Positions 27,110 to 36,288 of a DNA stretch of 64,000 nucleotides are shown here, piece by piece. The translations under genes were made by a program, and so were the position numbers. The stretch covers positions 1 through 64,000 of the forward strand of contig CAITND010000076.1 in the NCBI GenBank assembly GCA_903893625.1, read 5' to 3'. The first letter of the stretch is position 1, and every line of letters begins with the position of its first letter. The notes under the pieces were generated by a model. The model did no database searches and had not been told where the DNA came from. It worked only from the letters and a program-made list of their open reading frames with translations. This DNA comes from an uncultured Oscillatoriales cyanobacterium (GTDB lineage: Bacteria > Cyanobacteriota > Cyanobacteriia > Cyanobacteriales > Microcoleaceae).

Positions 27110-28321
27110 TTATTTTAAATAGGTGAATTTGCCATTTTTCCCAGTTTCATCCATTTTAATTTGAGCAACATAAAATTTTTCTTGTACCACTTCCCCTTCA
27201 GAAGTAAAGGAAATATTACCTAAAACCGTTTCATATTTTCCTGATAAAATCGCTTGATTTAATTGCTCTCTTAGTTGTTCTAAGGATAAACTGCTAATTT
27301 TATTTTTCTGGTCAACGGCTTTTAAAGCATCTACAAATACTTGAATTCCCGCGAAAGCTTGGGCTGTAAATTGAGGTGGTTCTTTTTTATTCTCAGCCAG
27401 ATAAGTTTCCCGAAAGGTTTTATTAATCGGATTATCAATTTCAGGACTATAGGCTTGAGCAATAATCACGCCATCACATTCTTTTTGACAGACGGAGAAA
27501 ATATTAGAAGTATTTAAACCATTCCCCCCAATAATTAATCCTTGATAACCCAGTTGTCGTAACTGTTTAATTAAATTTCCACCATCAGCAGCCAGTCCCG
27601 AAATAATAATTAAATCTGGGTTTAAATTAATCGTGGCGGTGGCTTGGTTTTGAAAATCGGTGTCTGTGGTTTGGAATTTTTGCACCGTGACTAAATCCAG
27701 GTTTAAATCTTTAACGGTTTGTTGAAAAGTTTCCGTCTCTGATTTACTAAAAGCATCATTTTGGGCGAATAAAACGGCTACTTTTTTAAGATTAGGATTG
27801 ATTTTTAATGCTGCTTGTACCGCGTTAGGGGCGACAACCGCAACGGGCGCCGAAACCCGTGCAATATAATCCCCAATTTGAGGAACACCTTTAGCGGTAT
27901 TAGAAGGGCCTAAAACGGGGACTTTTGCTCGTTCTGCAATGGGGTCAGCAGCAAAGGCTTGTTGGGATAAAGACGGGCCTAATATTCCAACAACTTTCTC
28001 TTGAGTAATTAAAGTATTAAAGGCATTAATAGCGCCTTGTTCATCGCCTCCCCCATCTTGAAGTGCTAATTTAATCGGAGTTCCATTCACACCTCCTTGT
28101 TGATTAAAATACTTTTCTGCCATTTTCGCGCCGATGACTTGTTCTTGTCCTAATAATGCGGCGTTACTGGTTTGAGCTAGGACAACTCCAATGGGAATTC
28201 CATTAGAATTTTGACTGGGAACAGTGTTATTTCCAGAAGGTTGAGAGGAATTACAGGCAACTACTAAAGAAAAGGTAATTCCCGATAAAAACAGAGGAAT
28301 AAATTGGCGTCTCTTAATCAT
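27110..28321 (-). CDS. livK: amino-acid ABC transporter substrate-binding lipoprotein (LivK/NatB type)
   Basis: 403 residues. The N-terminus 'MIKRRQFIPLFLSGITFSLV' ends in a lipobox 'VVAC' with Cys at residue 23, so the protein is probably lipid-anchored. The two-lobed periplasmic binding fold type I follows: 'IPIGVVLAQTSNAALLGQEQ', 'LALQDGGGDEQGAINAFNTL', 'VVGILGPSLSQQAFAADPIA', 'VPVLGPSNTAKGVPQ'. This resembles Anabaena NatB (neutral amino acids) more than the urea receptor UrtA. First gene of the liv/nat operon. Confidence 0.9.
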   Translation of the reverse strand: MIKRRQFIPLFLSGITFSLVVACNSSQPSGNNTVPSQNSNGIPIGVVLAQTSNAALLGQEQVIGAKMAEKYFNQQGGVNGTPIKLALQDGGGDEQGAINAFNTLITQEKVVGILGPSLSQQAFAADPIAERAKVPVLGPSNTAKGVPQIGDYIARVSAPVAVVAPNAVQAALKINPNLKKVAVLFAQNDAFSKSETETFQQTVKDLNLDLVTVQKFQTTDTDFQNQATATINLNPDLIIISGLAADGGNLIKQLRQLGYQGLIIGGNGLNTSNIFSVCQKECDGVIIAQAYSPEIDNPINKTFRETYLAENKKEPPQFTAQAFAGIQVFVDALKAVDQKNKISSLSLEQLREQLNQAILSGKYETVLGNISFTSEGEVVQEKFYVAQIKMDETGKNGKFTYLK

Positions 28322-28548
28322 TGGGGTGCAAATCCTGCCAGAAATGAGTTATCTTTCACTCAGAATTGAACTCCTGAGTGAAAGTGGGATGGCTGCCAAT
28401 TATACAACTGTCTGGGATCGGATACAAGCTGATCTTGAGAAAGGCGATGAGTGTCAAAATATATGACAGTTTGATAGTTAAATTAGGCGAAATGGAGTAT
28501 CAAGCCGAGGCTTGAATTCCCAACCTTGGAAACATCTTATTTTGCTGT

Positions 28549-29268
28549 TTAATTTTCACCGGAAAACGGGGAAGAATCCAGTTGAGATTTTGGTAGATTT
28601 TGAGCTTTCAATATTTGTTGAGCACAAACGCTAGCCAGATAAAAACACCACGTTGCAATTCCCATCAGTTTGCTGCCATCTTCTAATAAAAAGAGCCAGT
28701 TACTTTTAAACCCGTCATAATCTGTTTCAATGGGTAAAATATCCATAAAAACAGAGACTCCAAACAGCAGTAAAGCGATTCCCAAAATTTTGAAATGAGT
28801 AGATTTTAGGATAATCTTTCTATAGTAAATCAAATGTAAAAAAAGCCAAGCAAACTCACCTCCAAGAATAATATCTTCATGGACATGCAAGTAATAAGGA
28901 AGCAGTGCCTCGTGAAGCATCAAGAAATCATCAAGCATGAACCAGAACGAAATTAACCCTGACAACCCGATAAAATTTTTAAATTTTTGATCTTGGCTGT
29001 TAGTCGGTGAAAGGAGAAAAAATGAAAAAATACAAACTACTGCACTACTACCCCAGGTAAATGCACTTAAATTAGAGATAAATCCTGTAAAAGGGGATAG
29101 GTTTGCGGTCGCAAAAACATCTCTTGTTAAGGTGGGGACAGGAATATTATGCTGTAATCCTGCCAAGATTAAGATGCTCAGAAAAGGAACATAGAACTTC
29201 AGCAAATTTAAAAAAGCTTGATTCCCTATCGTTGTTCCCAAATTGGGTAAATAGATCGCTGGTTTCAT
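28549..29268 (-). CDS. polytopic membrane protein of unknown function
   Basis: 239 residues with six or seven hydrophobic helices at about 22-42, 70-90, 103-120, 136-152, 160-180 and 205-225. The conserved-looking polar residues lie inside or next to helices: 'FWFMLDDFLMLHEALLPYYL', 'HVHED' and 'LLEDGSKLMGIATW'. Such Asp/His clusters in membranes are known in metal-dependent hydrolases and in ceramidase-like proteins, but the required spacing could not be confirmed, so no function is claimed. It stands alone, with 227 bp between it and livK. Confidence 0.75.
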   Translation of the reverse strand: MKPAIYLPNLGTTIGNQAFLNLLKFYVPFLSILILAGLQHNIPVPTLTRDVFATANLSPFTGFISNLSAFTWGSSAVVCIFSFFLLSPTNSQDQKFKNFIGLSGLISFWFMLDDFLMLHEALLPYYLHVHEDIILGGEFAWLFLHLIYYRKIILKSTHFKILGIALLLFGVSVFMDILPIETDYDGFKSNWLFLLEDGSKLMGIATWCFYLASVCAQQILKAQNLPKSQLDSSPFSGEN

Positions 29269-29726
29269 GATTTAGCCCTAACAGGTAATCAAAAGGTTAA
29301 TAAATTATTAACAGAATTAACTTGATTAAGTATCACAATATACAAAAATCAAGCCTTGCACCCCTTGAAAATTAAGCTTTTACCCAGGCTATTAAGTATA
29401 TTGATCGCCGATTGCACAATAAGCTACATTTACCTTATATTAACCTAGACTTAACCAAAAACCAATCCCTTGTTAATATTTCTTTAACTAAACAGTCTCA
29501 AACCTGCTATTGAACATTTGTCAAACTGCGCTCAATTCAGAATTTCTCAGTCTTTAATAGCAAAATTCAACAGGGGTGTAACCTTCAAACGAAGGGACTA
29601 GGAAGGAAGTAAATTTATGTAAACATACGATACTTTTTTGGGGAAATATGTTTTAAACTAGAAGTTGTGCTTAGTTAACAGGACTGTTAACAGCCTAAAT
29701 ATTCAAGACGTATTGAATCAAAAACC
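29269..29726. other. divergent intergenic region, 458 bp
   Basis: AT-rich leader region between the membrane-protein gene and the RNase gene. Stretches such as 'TTAAC' and 'TTAAC-like' repeats occur but no strong palindrome, tandem repeat or small gene. It should hold promoters for both flanking units. Confidence 0.45.
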
Positions 29727-30131
29727 ATGTCTTTTTTGAGAAAAGGATTAATCTTTTTCCTGGCTTGTTTAGTCTGTTTTACGGTTACAATTACCCATCA
29801 TTTTCACTTTTCTCCCGTTTCCGCCACTGAAACAACGATCATTGCTCAAATTCCAACAGTTAATTTAAGTCAACTGCCAGCAGAAGCCCGGAATACTTTA
29901 AAATTAATTAATCAAGGAGGCCCTTTTTCTTATCCAGAAAAAGATGGCTCAACTTTCTTTAATCGAGAAAAATTATTACCCAATAAACCGAATGGCTATT
30001 ATCGGGAATATACCATACCAACTCCAGGGGAAAGAAGTCGGGGAGCTAGGCGCTTTGTTGTCGGTAGTCAGGGAGAAATTTATTACACCAGCGACCATTA
30101 TCAAAGTTTTTTGAGGGTTTTAAGACAATGA
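29727..30131 (+). CDS. exported guanyl-specific ribonuclease (barnase/RNase Sa family)
   Basis: 134 residues with a signal peptide (about 1-34, 'LIFFLACLVCFTVTI' then 'VSATET'). The mature part matches the microbial N1/T1-type RNases: 'LPAEARNTLKLINQGGPFSY', 'DGSTFFNREKLLP', then the catalytic run. E94 in 'YREYTIP', R105 and R109 in 'RSRGARRF' and H124 in 'TSDHYQSF' have almost the spacing of E54, R65, R69 and H85 of RNase Sa. It should cleave RNA after guanosine outside the cytoplasm. The ATG of the barstar gene overlaps its stop by 4 bp, so synthesis is coupled to that of its inhibitor. Confidence 0.93.
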   Translation: MSFLRKGLIFFLACLVCFTVTITHHFHFSPVSATETTIIAQIPTVNLSQLPAEARNTLKLINQGGPFSYPEKDGSTFFNREKLLPNKPNGYYREYTIPTPGERSRGARRFVVGSQGEIYYTSDHYQSFLRVLRQ

Positions 30132-30535
30132 ATCAAATATTAGATCTTATCCAGGGTAAAAGTCAGCCTAATATTTATCAGTTTCCCTTAGATATTTCAT
30201 CGGAGGAATTATCTAAACTTTGTCAAGACTATAACTGTCAGTTATTTTATTTTGACGGTAGCACAATTAACAATAAAGCTGATTTTCTAAAAACAGCCAG
30301 CACGGTGATGAATTTACCCGAATATTTTGGCTATAATTGGGATGCTTGGCAAGATTGTCTGACTGATCTTAGTTGGTTTGAAGCTTCATCTTATTTGTTA
30401 GTTTATGATCAATGGCAAAATTTTGCCACTGATCATCCTGATGATTGGCAAATATTAAATGATGTTTTTTCAGAAGCGATCGCCTATTGGCTAAAGAGAA
30501 ATAAGCGGTTTTATGTATTATTAGTCAATCCTTGA
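30128..30535 (+). CDS. barstar-family RNase inhibitor
   Basis: 135 residues, no signal peptide, hence cytoplasmic. The barstar core is clear: 'FYFDGSTINNKADFLKTAST' and 'MNLPEYFGYNWDAWQDCLTD' followed by 'WFEASSYLLVYD'. The Tyr/Asn/Trp/Asp helix that plugs the barnase active site is conserved ('YFGYNWDAWQD'). It protects the producer from RNase that fails to leave the cell, as barstar does in Bacillus amyloliquefaciens. Overlap of 4 bp with the RNase gene. A 54-bp dispersed repeat starts 3 bp after the stop codon. Confidence 0.93.
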   Translation: MNQILDLIQGKSQPNIYQFPLDISSEELSKLCQDYNCQLFYFDGSTINNKADFLKTASTVMNLPEYFGYNWDAWQDCLTDLSWFEASSYLLVYDQWQNFATDHPDDWQILNDVFSEAIAYWLKRNKRFYVLLVNP

Positions 30536-30537
30536 TT

Positions 30538-30591
30538 CCCCTCGTTGCTAGGTTTGACCTAGCAATGCTATTTTGCAGGCTCCGCCTACTG
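30538..30591 (-). repeat. 54-bp dispersed repeat, copy 1
   Basis: Matches 52643-52696 in reverse orientation over the full 54 bp with only a few mismatches. Each copy contains a hairpin (TTGCTAGGT...ACCTAGCAA) and the GC-rich inverted motif GCAGGCTCCGCCT. It begins directly after the barstar gene. The family has no coding potential and no visible mobility gene. Confidence 0.82.
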
Positions 30592-30745
30592 TTTACATTC
30601 CCTTTGATAGTTAAATTCTTTCTTACAAGTTCGAGTCTTAGCCAGAGAAGATGATCACAGATCTAAACTAAGGTATAATCAAAATAGGACTGACACAAAT
30701 TGTTGTCCAATTAATTTTAATTCCAAATTAACCAGAATTAACCAA

Positions 30746-32086
30746 ATGGGAATGCGTAAAACCATGACTTATCACTTGTCTACTTTTCTGAGATTAACTC
30801 AAAAGTATCTTAGTTCAACAGGCATTTTACCAATAATTCTAGTATCGATTATCTGCGGTTGTTCATTTGTGGAAAAACCACAAGCTACTTCTTCTACAGC
30901 TTCCCCTATAGCGACATCAACTCAAACTCCTTCCCCCTCTCCTCAACCTGACTCATTCAGGGAAGCAGTTAGCAAAGCAATGAAAGTTGCTGTTAATGTT
31001 CAATCTGCTAAATCTCTGGAAGATTGGAATGAAATTGCTCGTCAATGGATGGAAGTTATTGACTTGCTAAAAGCTGTACCTTCTTCTAGTTCTAATTATG
31101 AAATGGCTCAAAAAAAAATTATGGAATATCAGAAAAATCTTGATTATGCTACTCAACAAGTTTCTCGCTTAGATCCTTTTAACCAAGCCACAGAAAAAGC
31201 AAAGAAAGCAGCTAACTTAACGCAAACTGCAAAATCTTACGATCAGTGGAATCAGGTATTAAATTTATGGCAAGAAGCGATCGCATTATTAAACACAATA
31301 TCAGAATCTCATCCTAAAAGCAGTTTAGCTAGGCAAAAATCTACAGAATATAAAACTAATTTAGATTATTCTCAACAGCAAGTTATCAAGAATGACCCTT
31401 TTAGTCAAGGAATGGCTAAAGCTGAAGAAGCTGTTCAACTTCAGCCTTATGCTATTTTAGAAGCTGATTGGAATCAAGTTGCTCGTTCTTGGCAACAAGC
31501 AATCAATTTCCTGAAAAATGTTTCTCAAAACCATCCGCAAAAAGATTTAGCAAATCAAAAGATTTCCGAGTATTCAAAAAATTTAACTTATGCAAAGCAG
31601 CAGGCTAATTCTATGAGGCAAGCTGCCGAAGTTGCTATACAAAGTTCTTCATCAATTCCTGAACCTGCTCCACAGCCCAGTTCCCCTAAACCGCCTGCTT
31701 CTAATCAAAAACCTAGTCCCCCTAAACCGCCTGCTTCTAATCAAAAACCTAGTCCCCCTAAACCGCCTGCTTCTAATCAAAAACCGAATCAATTACCACC
31801 TTCTAATTCAGCAAGAGACTTTTTAGAGGATTACTTGAATGATGTTGTTAATAAAGGTAATTACGGGTATGGCTATTGGTGTAAATCATCAAAGGATCTA
31901 ATTAGTCGCTTGTATTCACCTAGAAACTATCAAATTTTAGATGTTTATGACTATAGCAACATAGCATCAGCTGTTGTTAGGATAGATTCTAGTACAAAGG
32001 GAGGATTTGCAGTTACACAAAATTGGGATTTTTCCCTGCATCAAGAAGCCGGAAAATGGTGTTTGGCTTTAATAATAGAAAAATGA
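30746..32086 (+). CDS. putative lipoprotein with three helical repeats, proline-rich linker and C-terminal ARC6/IMS-like domain
   Basis: 446 residues. The N-terminal hydrophobic segment ends in 'SIICGCS', a credible lipobox. Three repeats of ~70 residues (about 70-150, 150-220 and 220-290) each contain 'W..V...W..AI.LL' and 'Y..NL.YA.QQ', probably helical hairpins. The proline-rich linker has three perfect 12-residue repeats (PSPPKPPASNQK type, about 311-346). The C-terminal ~95 residues ('YWCKSSKDLISRLYSPRNYQ', 'WDFSLHQEAGKWCLALI') resemble a NTF2-like or IMS (ARC6-like) domain, tentatively. Function unknown. Downstream is a HicBA pair. Confidence 0.78.
   Translation: MGMRKTMTYHLSTFLRLTQKYLSSTGILPIILVSIICGCSFVEKPQATSSTASPIATSTQTPSPSPQPDSFREAVSKAMKVAVNVQSAKSLEDWNEIARQWMEVIDLLKAVPSSSSNYEMAQKKIMEYQKNLDYATQQVSRLDPFNQATEKAKKAANLTQTAKSYDQWNQVLNLWQEAIALLNTISESHPKSSLARQKSTEYKTNLDYSQQQVIKNDPFSQGMAKAEEAVQLQPYAILEADWNQVARSWQQAINFLKNVSQNHPQKDLANQKISEYSKNLTYAKQQANSMRQAAEVAIQSSSSIPEPAPQPSSPKPPASNQKPSPPKPPASNQKPSPPKPPASNQKPNQLPPSNSARDFLEDYLNDVVNKGNYGYGYWCKSSKDLISRLYSPRNYQILDVYDYSNIASAVVRIDSSTKGGFAVTQNWDFSLHQEAGKWCLALIIEK
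31676..31783 (+). repeat. three 36-bp in-frame tandem repeats
   Basis: Units at 31676-31711, 31712-31747 and 31748-31783 code for the 12-residue linker of the lipoprotein. Units two and three are identical; unit one differs at a few bases. Near-identity at DNA level suggests recent expansion. Confidence 0.92.
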
Positions 32087-32150
32087 TAAAATAATGGTAT
32101 TATTGCTTTATATCTACGAAATATTCTATAATCTAAGTAGAGATGAGGTA

Positions 32151-32420
32151 ATGCCAATGGATTTTTATAGCGTTGTTCTTAAAAAAAGTGCGGGCTATTG
32201 GGTCGCATTATGTTTAGAGAATGGGATTGTTGCTCAAGGGGACAATCCTGAACAATCGATGAGTAAACTTCAAGAAGCGATTGAATCTTTTTTATTAGTC
32301 TGTGAAACAGAGCAAAAAGTTGATCAATCTCCTATTTCAATTTTAGAACTCCATGAATTTTTAACCATTGATGAGGATAATAAATCAAATAGTTATGAAT
32401 TAAGGAAGGTCTATGCCTAA
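32151..32420 (+). CDS. hicB: HicB-type antitoxin
   Basis: 89 residues from ATG 32151, preceded by GAGG. The partial RNase H-like HicB fold is visible in 'MDFYSVVLKKSAGYWVALCL' and 'GIVAQGDNPEQSMSKLQEAI'. It should bind HicA and repress the operon. An in-frame start at 32094 would add 19 poorly fitting residues. Gene overlaps hicA by 8 bp. HicB-first order is the less frequent arrangement but common in cyanobacteria. Confidence 0.85.
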   Translation: MPMDFYSVVLKKSAGYWVALCLENGIVAQGDNPEQSMSKLQEAIESFLLVCETEQKVDQSPISILELHEFLTIDEDNKSNSYELRKVYA

Positions 32421-32652
32421 AAATATCCCTTCATTAAAGCCGAGAGAACTGATTAAAATTTTAGAAAAAGGTGGATGTAAATTTTATCGAGAAGGGAAAG
32501 GAGATCATTGCTTATATATTCGTCTAATTCAAGAAAGTAAACGAATTGTTCCCATTGATATCGGTGCGAAAGAAATGTCACCTGCTTATGTGTTAAGGAT
32601 TTTTCGGCAATTTGGCTTTACTGATGAAGAAATTGATAAAATGTTAAAATAG
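32413..32652 (+). CDS. hicA: HicA-type mRNA interferase toxin
   Basis: 79 residues with the double-stranded RNA binding-like HicA pattern: 'LKPRELIKILEKGGCKFYRE', 'GKGDHCLYIRLIQESKRIVP' with the active-site His in 'GDHCLY', then 'AYVLRIFRQFGFTDEEI'. Expected to cut mRNA. AAGGAAGG lies in the ribosome site. Overlap with hicB supports coupling. Confidence 0.88.
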   Translation: MPKNIPSLKPRELIKILEKGGCKFYREGKGDHCLYIRLIQESKRIVPIDIGAKEMSPAYVLRIFRQFGFTDEEIDKMLK

Positions 32653-32804
32653 AACCCCAACTTTAACCCCTTTCAATCCACTCACCCCTTTCGACGTACA
32701 ATAGAAGAAATGAACCAAAACACTAACGAGGGGAAAGAATTGTCAGAACTTCCTGATATTTTCTCCCCTTTGTCATGCTGTATCGTTATTGGAGACTTTA
32801 AACA

Positions 32805-35780
32805 GTGGTTGCACAATACCCTGACACCTACGAAGCCAAAACACAAGAGATTGCTAAACAACTGCTGGCGGCGACCCAGGAGAAAAAACGCTCATTGTTG
32901 GGTCAGTTACAAGACCAAATGCGCTTAGATGATAAACTCCTCGACTGGACAATGGCAAACCCTGGTTTACGGGTGCAATTATTTCATTTTATTGATTGTT
33001 TACCAGCGCTGCGGAGTAGACCCGAAATTGCCGCACACTTACAAGAATATTTGACAACAGAAGCAGTCGAACTTCCCGATTTTCTCAAAAAATTACTTAA
33101 TTTTGCTAACCCCGACTCCGTAGCCGGACAACTGGCTGCAACAACAGTAGCTCCGGCGGTAGAAACCTTAGCTCAAAAATATATTGCTGGGGAAAATATT
33201 CCCAAAGTGATTAGAACTTTAGAACAGTTACGCAAAGATAAAATGGCGTTTACTGTTGATTTATTAGGGGAAGCTGTTATTACAGAAACCGAGGCAGAAT
33301 CTTATCTAAATAATTATTTAGAATTGATAGAAAACCTCAGCAATGCTGCGAAAAGATGGCAGAACATTCCCAAAATTGATCAAGCCGATGGACAGCCTAT
33401 TCCTCAAGTTCAAGTTTCCGTTAAATTAACGGCTTTTTATTCTCAATTTGATCCCTTAGATGCTAAAGGAAGTGAAGAAAAAGTTGGTAAACGCATCCGA
33501 ATTTTATTGCGTCGGGCGAAAGAATTGGGGGCGGCAGTTCATTTTGATATGGAACAATACGCCTATAAAGATTTAACCTTCAGCATTTTAAAAAATCTGT
33601 TGATGGAAGAAGAATTCCGCAGCCGTACCGATATTGGGATGACTGTACAAGCCTATTTGCGGGAGTCTCAAAAGGATTTAGAAGGAATTATTGAATGGCT
33701 GAAGTTGCGGGGATATCCCCTGAGTATTCGACTGGTTAAAGGGGCTTATTGGGATCAAGAAACGATTAAATCGATGCAGAATGACTGGCCCCAACCTGTC
33801 TATAATGATAAAGCTGCAACGGATGCTAATTTTGAACGGTTGACGCAATTGATGTTAGAAAATCATCAATATATTTATTCGGCTATTGGTAGCCATAATG
33901 TTCGTTCTCAAGCTAGAGCGATCGCCATTGCTGAAACCTTAAATGTCCCACGTCGTGCCTTTGAAATGCAGGTATTATATGGCATGGGAGATCAACTCGC
34001 TAAAGCCTTAGTTCAGAAAGGATATCGGGTAAGAATGTATTGCCCATACGGGGATTTATTACCTGGAATGTCCTATTTAATTCGGCGGTTATTAGAGAAT
34101 ACGGCTAATAGTTCCTTTGTGCGCCAAAGTTCAGAAAATCGCCCTATTGAGGAGTTATTATCACCCCCAAAAGATAACCCTAATAGCAATATTTTTGATA
34201 CCTGGAAACCCGTATTTCCAAATTCAGCCGATACGAACTTTTCTAATGCAGCTTTACGCGATAAAGGGTTACGCGCCTTAGAAATTGTCTATCATCAATT
34301 AGGACAAACTTACAACCCATTAATTAATGGTCAATATGTCAATACCGTGCAAATTGTAGACTCCGTAAACCCCTCCAACCCCTCAGAAATTGTTGGGAAA
34401 GTCGGGTTAATTAATGTTGAACAGGCGGAAACCGCTATTCAAGCCGCCAAAGCTGCATTCCCTGCATGGCGGCATACTCCAGTCCGAGAACGGGCGGGTG
34501 TGCTGCGGAAAGCTGCCGAACTGTTTGAACAACGACGGGCAGAGTTCAGTGCTTGGATGGTGTATGAAGTTGGCAAACCCCTACATCAGTGTGATGCTGA
34601 GATATCGGAAGCGATTGATTTTTGTCGCTATTATGCCGATGAAATGGAACGGTTAGATCAGGGCTACCAGTATGATACCGCCGGAGAAACCAACCGTTAT
34701 AATTATCAGCCACGCGGCATTTCTCTGATTATTTCCCCCTGGAATTTCCCCCTTGCTATTCCCGTTGGGATGACGGTCGCATCCTTAGTCACAGGGAACT
34801 GCACGTTACTCAAGCCTGCGGAAGTGTCATCGGTGATCGCGGCTAAAATTACCGAGGTGTTAGTGGATGCAGGTGTGCCACCTGGTGTGTTCCAATTTGT
34901 GCCCGGAAAAGGTTCAACGGTGGGTTCCTACATGGTACAACACCCGGACGTTCACATGATTACCTTCACGGGTTCCCAGGAGGTAGGATGCCGGATTTAT
35001 GCTGAGGCGGCACTGCTGAAACCCGGACAGAAACACCTGAAGCGGGTTATTGCCGAAATGGGGGGCAAAAATGCCATTATTGTTGATGAAAGTGCCGACC
35101 TTGACCAAGCAGTGGCGGGTGTGGTCTATTCTGCCTTTGGCTATACGGGGCAAAAATGTTCGGCTTGTTCCCGGGTGGTGGTCTTGGAACCTGTTTATCA
35201 GGCTTTTGTGAACCGTTTAACTGAGGCGGTACGGTCTTTAAATGTGGGAGATGCGGCATTATTAAGTACGCAGGTTGGCCCGGTGATTGATGCCAATGCT
35301 CAACAGAAGATTAAAGAATATATTGAGATCGGCAAACAAGAGGCCGAACTTGCTATCCAAGTTGCTGCACCAGAAATCGGTTATTTTGTCGGGCCAACGG
35401 TTTTTATTAATGTTTTACCGACGGCAAAAATCGCCCAAGAGGAAATTTTTGGCCCTGTTTTATCCGTGATTAAAGCCGAGAATTTTGAGGAAGCATTGAC
35501 TATTGCTAATGGGACTAATTTTGCTTTAACGGGGGGTTTATATTCAAGAACTCCGTCCCATATTAGCAAGGCTAAAGTGGAATTTGAAGTGGGAAATTTG
35601 TATATTAACCGAGGAATTACGGGGGCGATTGTTTCCCGTCAACCCTTCGGCGGTTTCAAACTTTCCGGTGTCGGTTCTAAGGCGGGTGGCCCCGATTATT
35701 TATTACAATTCTTAGAACCCCGTCACATCACTGAAAATATTCAACGTCAGGGTTTTGCCCCCATTGAAGGGATGGAATAA
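32805..35780 (+). CDS. putA: bifunctional proline dehydrogenase / delta-1-pyrroline-5-carboxylate dehydrogenase
   Basis: 991 residues. Converts proline to glutamate through P5C with FAD and NAD. The PRODH barrel is at about 80-440 ('VQVSVKLTAFYSQFDPLDAK', 'SIRLVKGAYWDQE', 'QVLYGMGD', 'YCPYGDLLPGMSYLIRRLLE'). The ALDH domain is at about 480-980: 'FITG'-type nucleotide loop 'FTGSQEVG', general base Glu in 'AEMGGKNAIIVDES' and catalytic Cys in 'GYTGQKCSACSR'. There is no N-terminal DNA-binding domain, so it is the non-regulatory PutA class. Start is GTG 32805 with GGAG upstream. A GC-rich palindrome follows the gene. Confidence 0.95.
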   Translation: MVAQYPDTYEAKTQEIAKQLLAATQEKKRSLLGQLQDQMRLDDKLLDWTMANPGLRVQLFHFIDCLPALRSRPEIAAHLQEYLTTEAVELPDFLKKLLNFANPDSVAGQLAATTVAPAVETLAQKYIAGENIPKVIRTLEQLRKDKMAFTVDLLGEAVITETEAESYLNNYLELIENLSNAAKRWQNIPKIDQADGQPIPQVQVSVKLTAFYSQFDPLDAKGSEEKVGKRIRILLRRAKELGAAVHFDMEQYAYKDLTFSILKNLLMEEEFRSRTDIGMTVQAYLRESQKDLEGIIEWLKLRGYPLSIRLVKGAYWDQETIKSMQNDWPQPVYNDKAATDANFERLTQLMLENHQYIYSAIGSHNVRSQARAIAIAETLNVPRRAFEMQVLYGMGDQLAKALVQKGYRVRMYCPYGDLLPGMSYLIRRLLENTANSSFVRQSSENRPIEELLSPPKDNPNSNIFDTWKPVFPNSADTNFSNAALRDKGLRALEIVYHQLGQTYNPLINGQYVNTVQIVDSVNPSNPSEIVGKVGLINVEQAETAIQAAKAAFPAWRHTPVRERAGVLRKAAELFEQRRAEFSAWMVYEVGKPLHQCDAEISEAIDFCRYYADEMERLDQGYQYDTAGETNRYNYQPRGISLIISPWNFPLAIPVGMTVASLVTGNCTLLKPAEVSSVIAAKITEVLVDAGVPPGVFQFVPGKGSTVGSYMVQHPDVHMITFTGSQEVGCRIYAEAALLKPGQKHLKRVIAEMGGKNAIIVDESADLDQAVAGVVYSAFGYTGQKCSACSRVVVLEPVYQAFVNRLTEAVRSLNVGDAALLSTQVGPVIDANAQQKIKEYIEIGKQEAELAIQVAAPEIGYFVGPTVFINVLPTAKIAQEEIFGPVLSVIKAENFEEALTIANGTNFALTGGLYSRTPSHISKAKVEFEVGNLYINRGITGAIVSRQPFGGFKLSGVGSKAGGPDYLLQFLEPRHITENIQRQGFAPIEGME

Positions 35781-35795
35781 ATCTACCCTATATCT

Positions 35796-35822
35796 GTAGG
35801 GGCGGGGTAACCTCGCCCCTAC
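35796..35822. repeat. GC-rich palindrome after putA (dispersed family)
   Basis: GTAGGGGCG-type arm and CGCCCCTAC-type arm, nearly perfect: GTAGGGGCGGGGT pairs with ACCTCGCCCCTAC, with one mismatch. Located 15 bp after the putA stop, it could act in transcript termination. Compare 3767-3793 and 55397-55423. Confidence 0.75.
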
Positions 35823-35985
35823 ATTTTGTAGAAGATCGAGAGGATTTACAGAATTATCGTGAACCTAATGGTCAATAATAGCTGTAAAAACTTGACGATA
35901 GATTAAATAAATGATAAAATTAAAATAAGAACAAACAAACAAAGGGAGAAACGAATGAAACAATTTTTTATAAATTTTAAACATT

Positions 35986-36288
35986 ATGTTCCATTTAATT
36001 TCAATCAGGAATCTTCGTAATGAAACGGCGAAATACCCTGATGTTAAAAAGCAGATTGATGATTGGTATACAGTTGTCAAAAAAGCCAATTGGAAGAACT
36101 TAGAAGATGTTCGTAAAATTTACCGAGATGCTGAAGCAGTGAGTAATTTTACTGTCTTTAATATCAAAGGTAACAATTATCGATTAATTGTAGGTATCGA
36201 CTACGAAGAACAGATCGTTTACTACAAATATTTTCTGACTCATGCCGAATATGACAAAGGCAAGTGGAAAAATGACCCTTACTATTGA
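35986..36288 (+). CDS. higB: HigB-family mRNA interferase toxin
   Basis: 100 residues that align by eye with the HigB family across their full length: 'MFHLISIRNLRNETAKYPDV', 'WYTVVKKANWKNLEDVRKIY', 'SNFTVFNIKGNNYRLIVGID' and 'YKYFLTHAEYDKGKWKNDP'. The C-terminal 'LTHAEYDKG' with the active-site His is diagnostic. Expected to cut mRNA on ribosomes. ATG 35986; the gene is followed by higA with a 17-bp overlap. First module of an accessory island between putA and crtO. Confidence 0.92.
   Translation: MFHLISIRNLRNETAKYPDVKKQIDDWYTVVKKANWKNLEDVRKIYRDAEAVSNFTVFNIKGNNYRLIVGIDYEEQIVYYKYFLTHAEYDKGKWKNDPYY

Noticed and set aside
23641-28321. Interpretation of the ABC operon as the urea transporter urtABCDE
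   Set aside because: The binding protein is a ~400-residue lipoprotein with NatB/LivK-like sequence, and the permeases are short like NatC/NatD; urea transport remains possible but less likely.
30620-30650. TTCGAGTC resembling a tRNA T-loop
   Set aside because: No acceptor stem, D-arm or anticodon arm can be folded around it.
31676-31783. 36-bp tandem units as a CRISPR array because of the unit length
   Set aside because: The units are directly adjacent without spacers and encode an in-frame proline-rich linker.
32710-32928. 72-codon plus-strand reading frame overlapping the putA start
   Set aside because: It runs into putA in another frame and encodes a Trp/Arg/Lys-rich string typical of an out-of-frame read.
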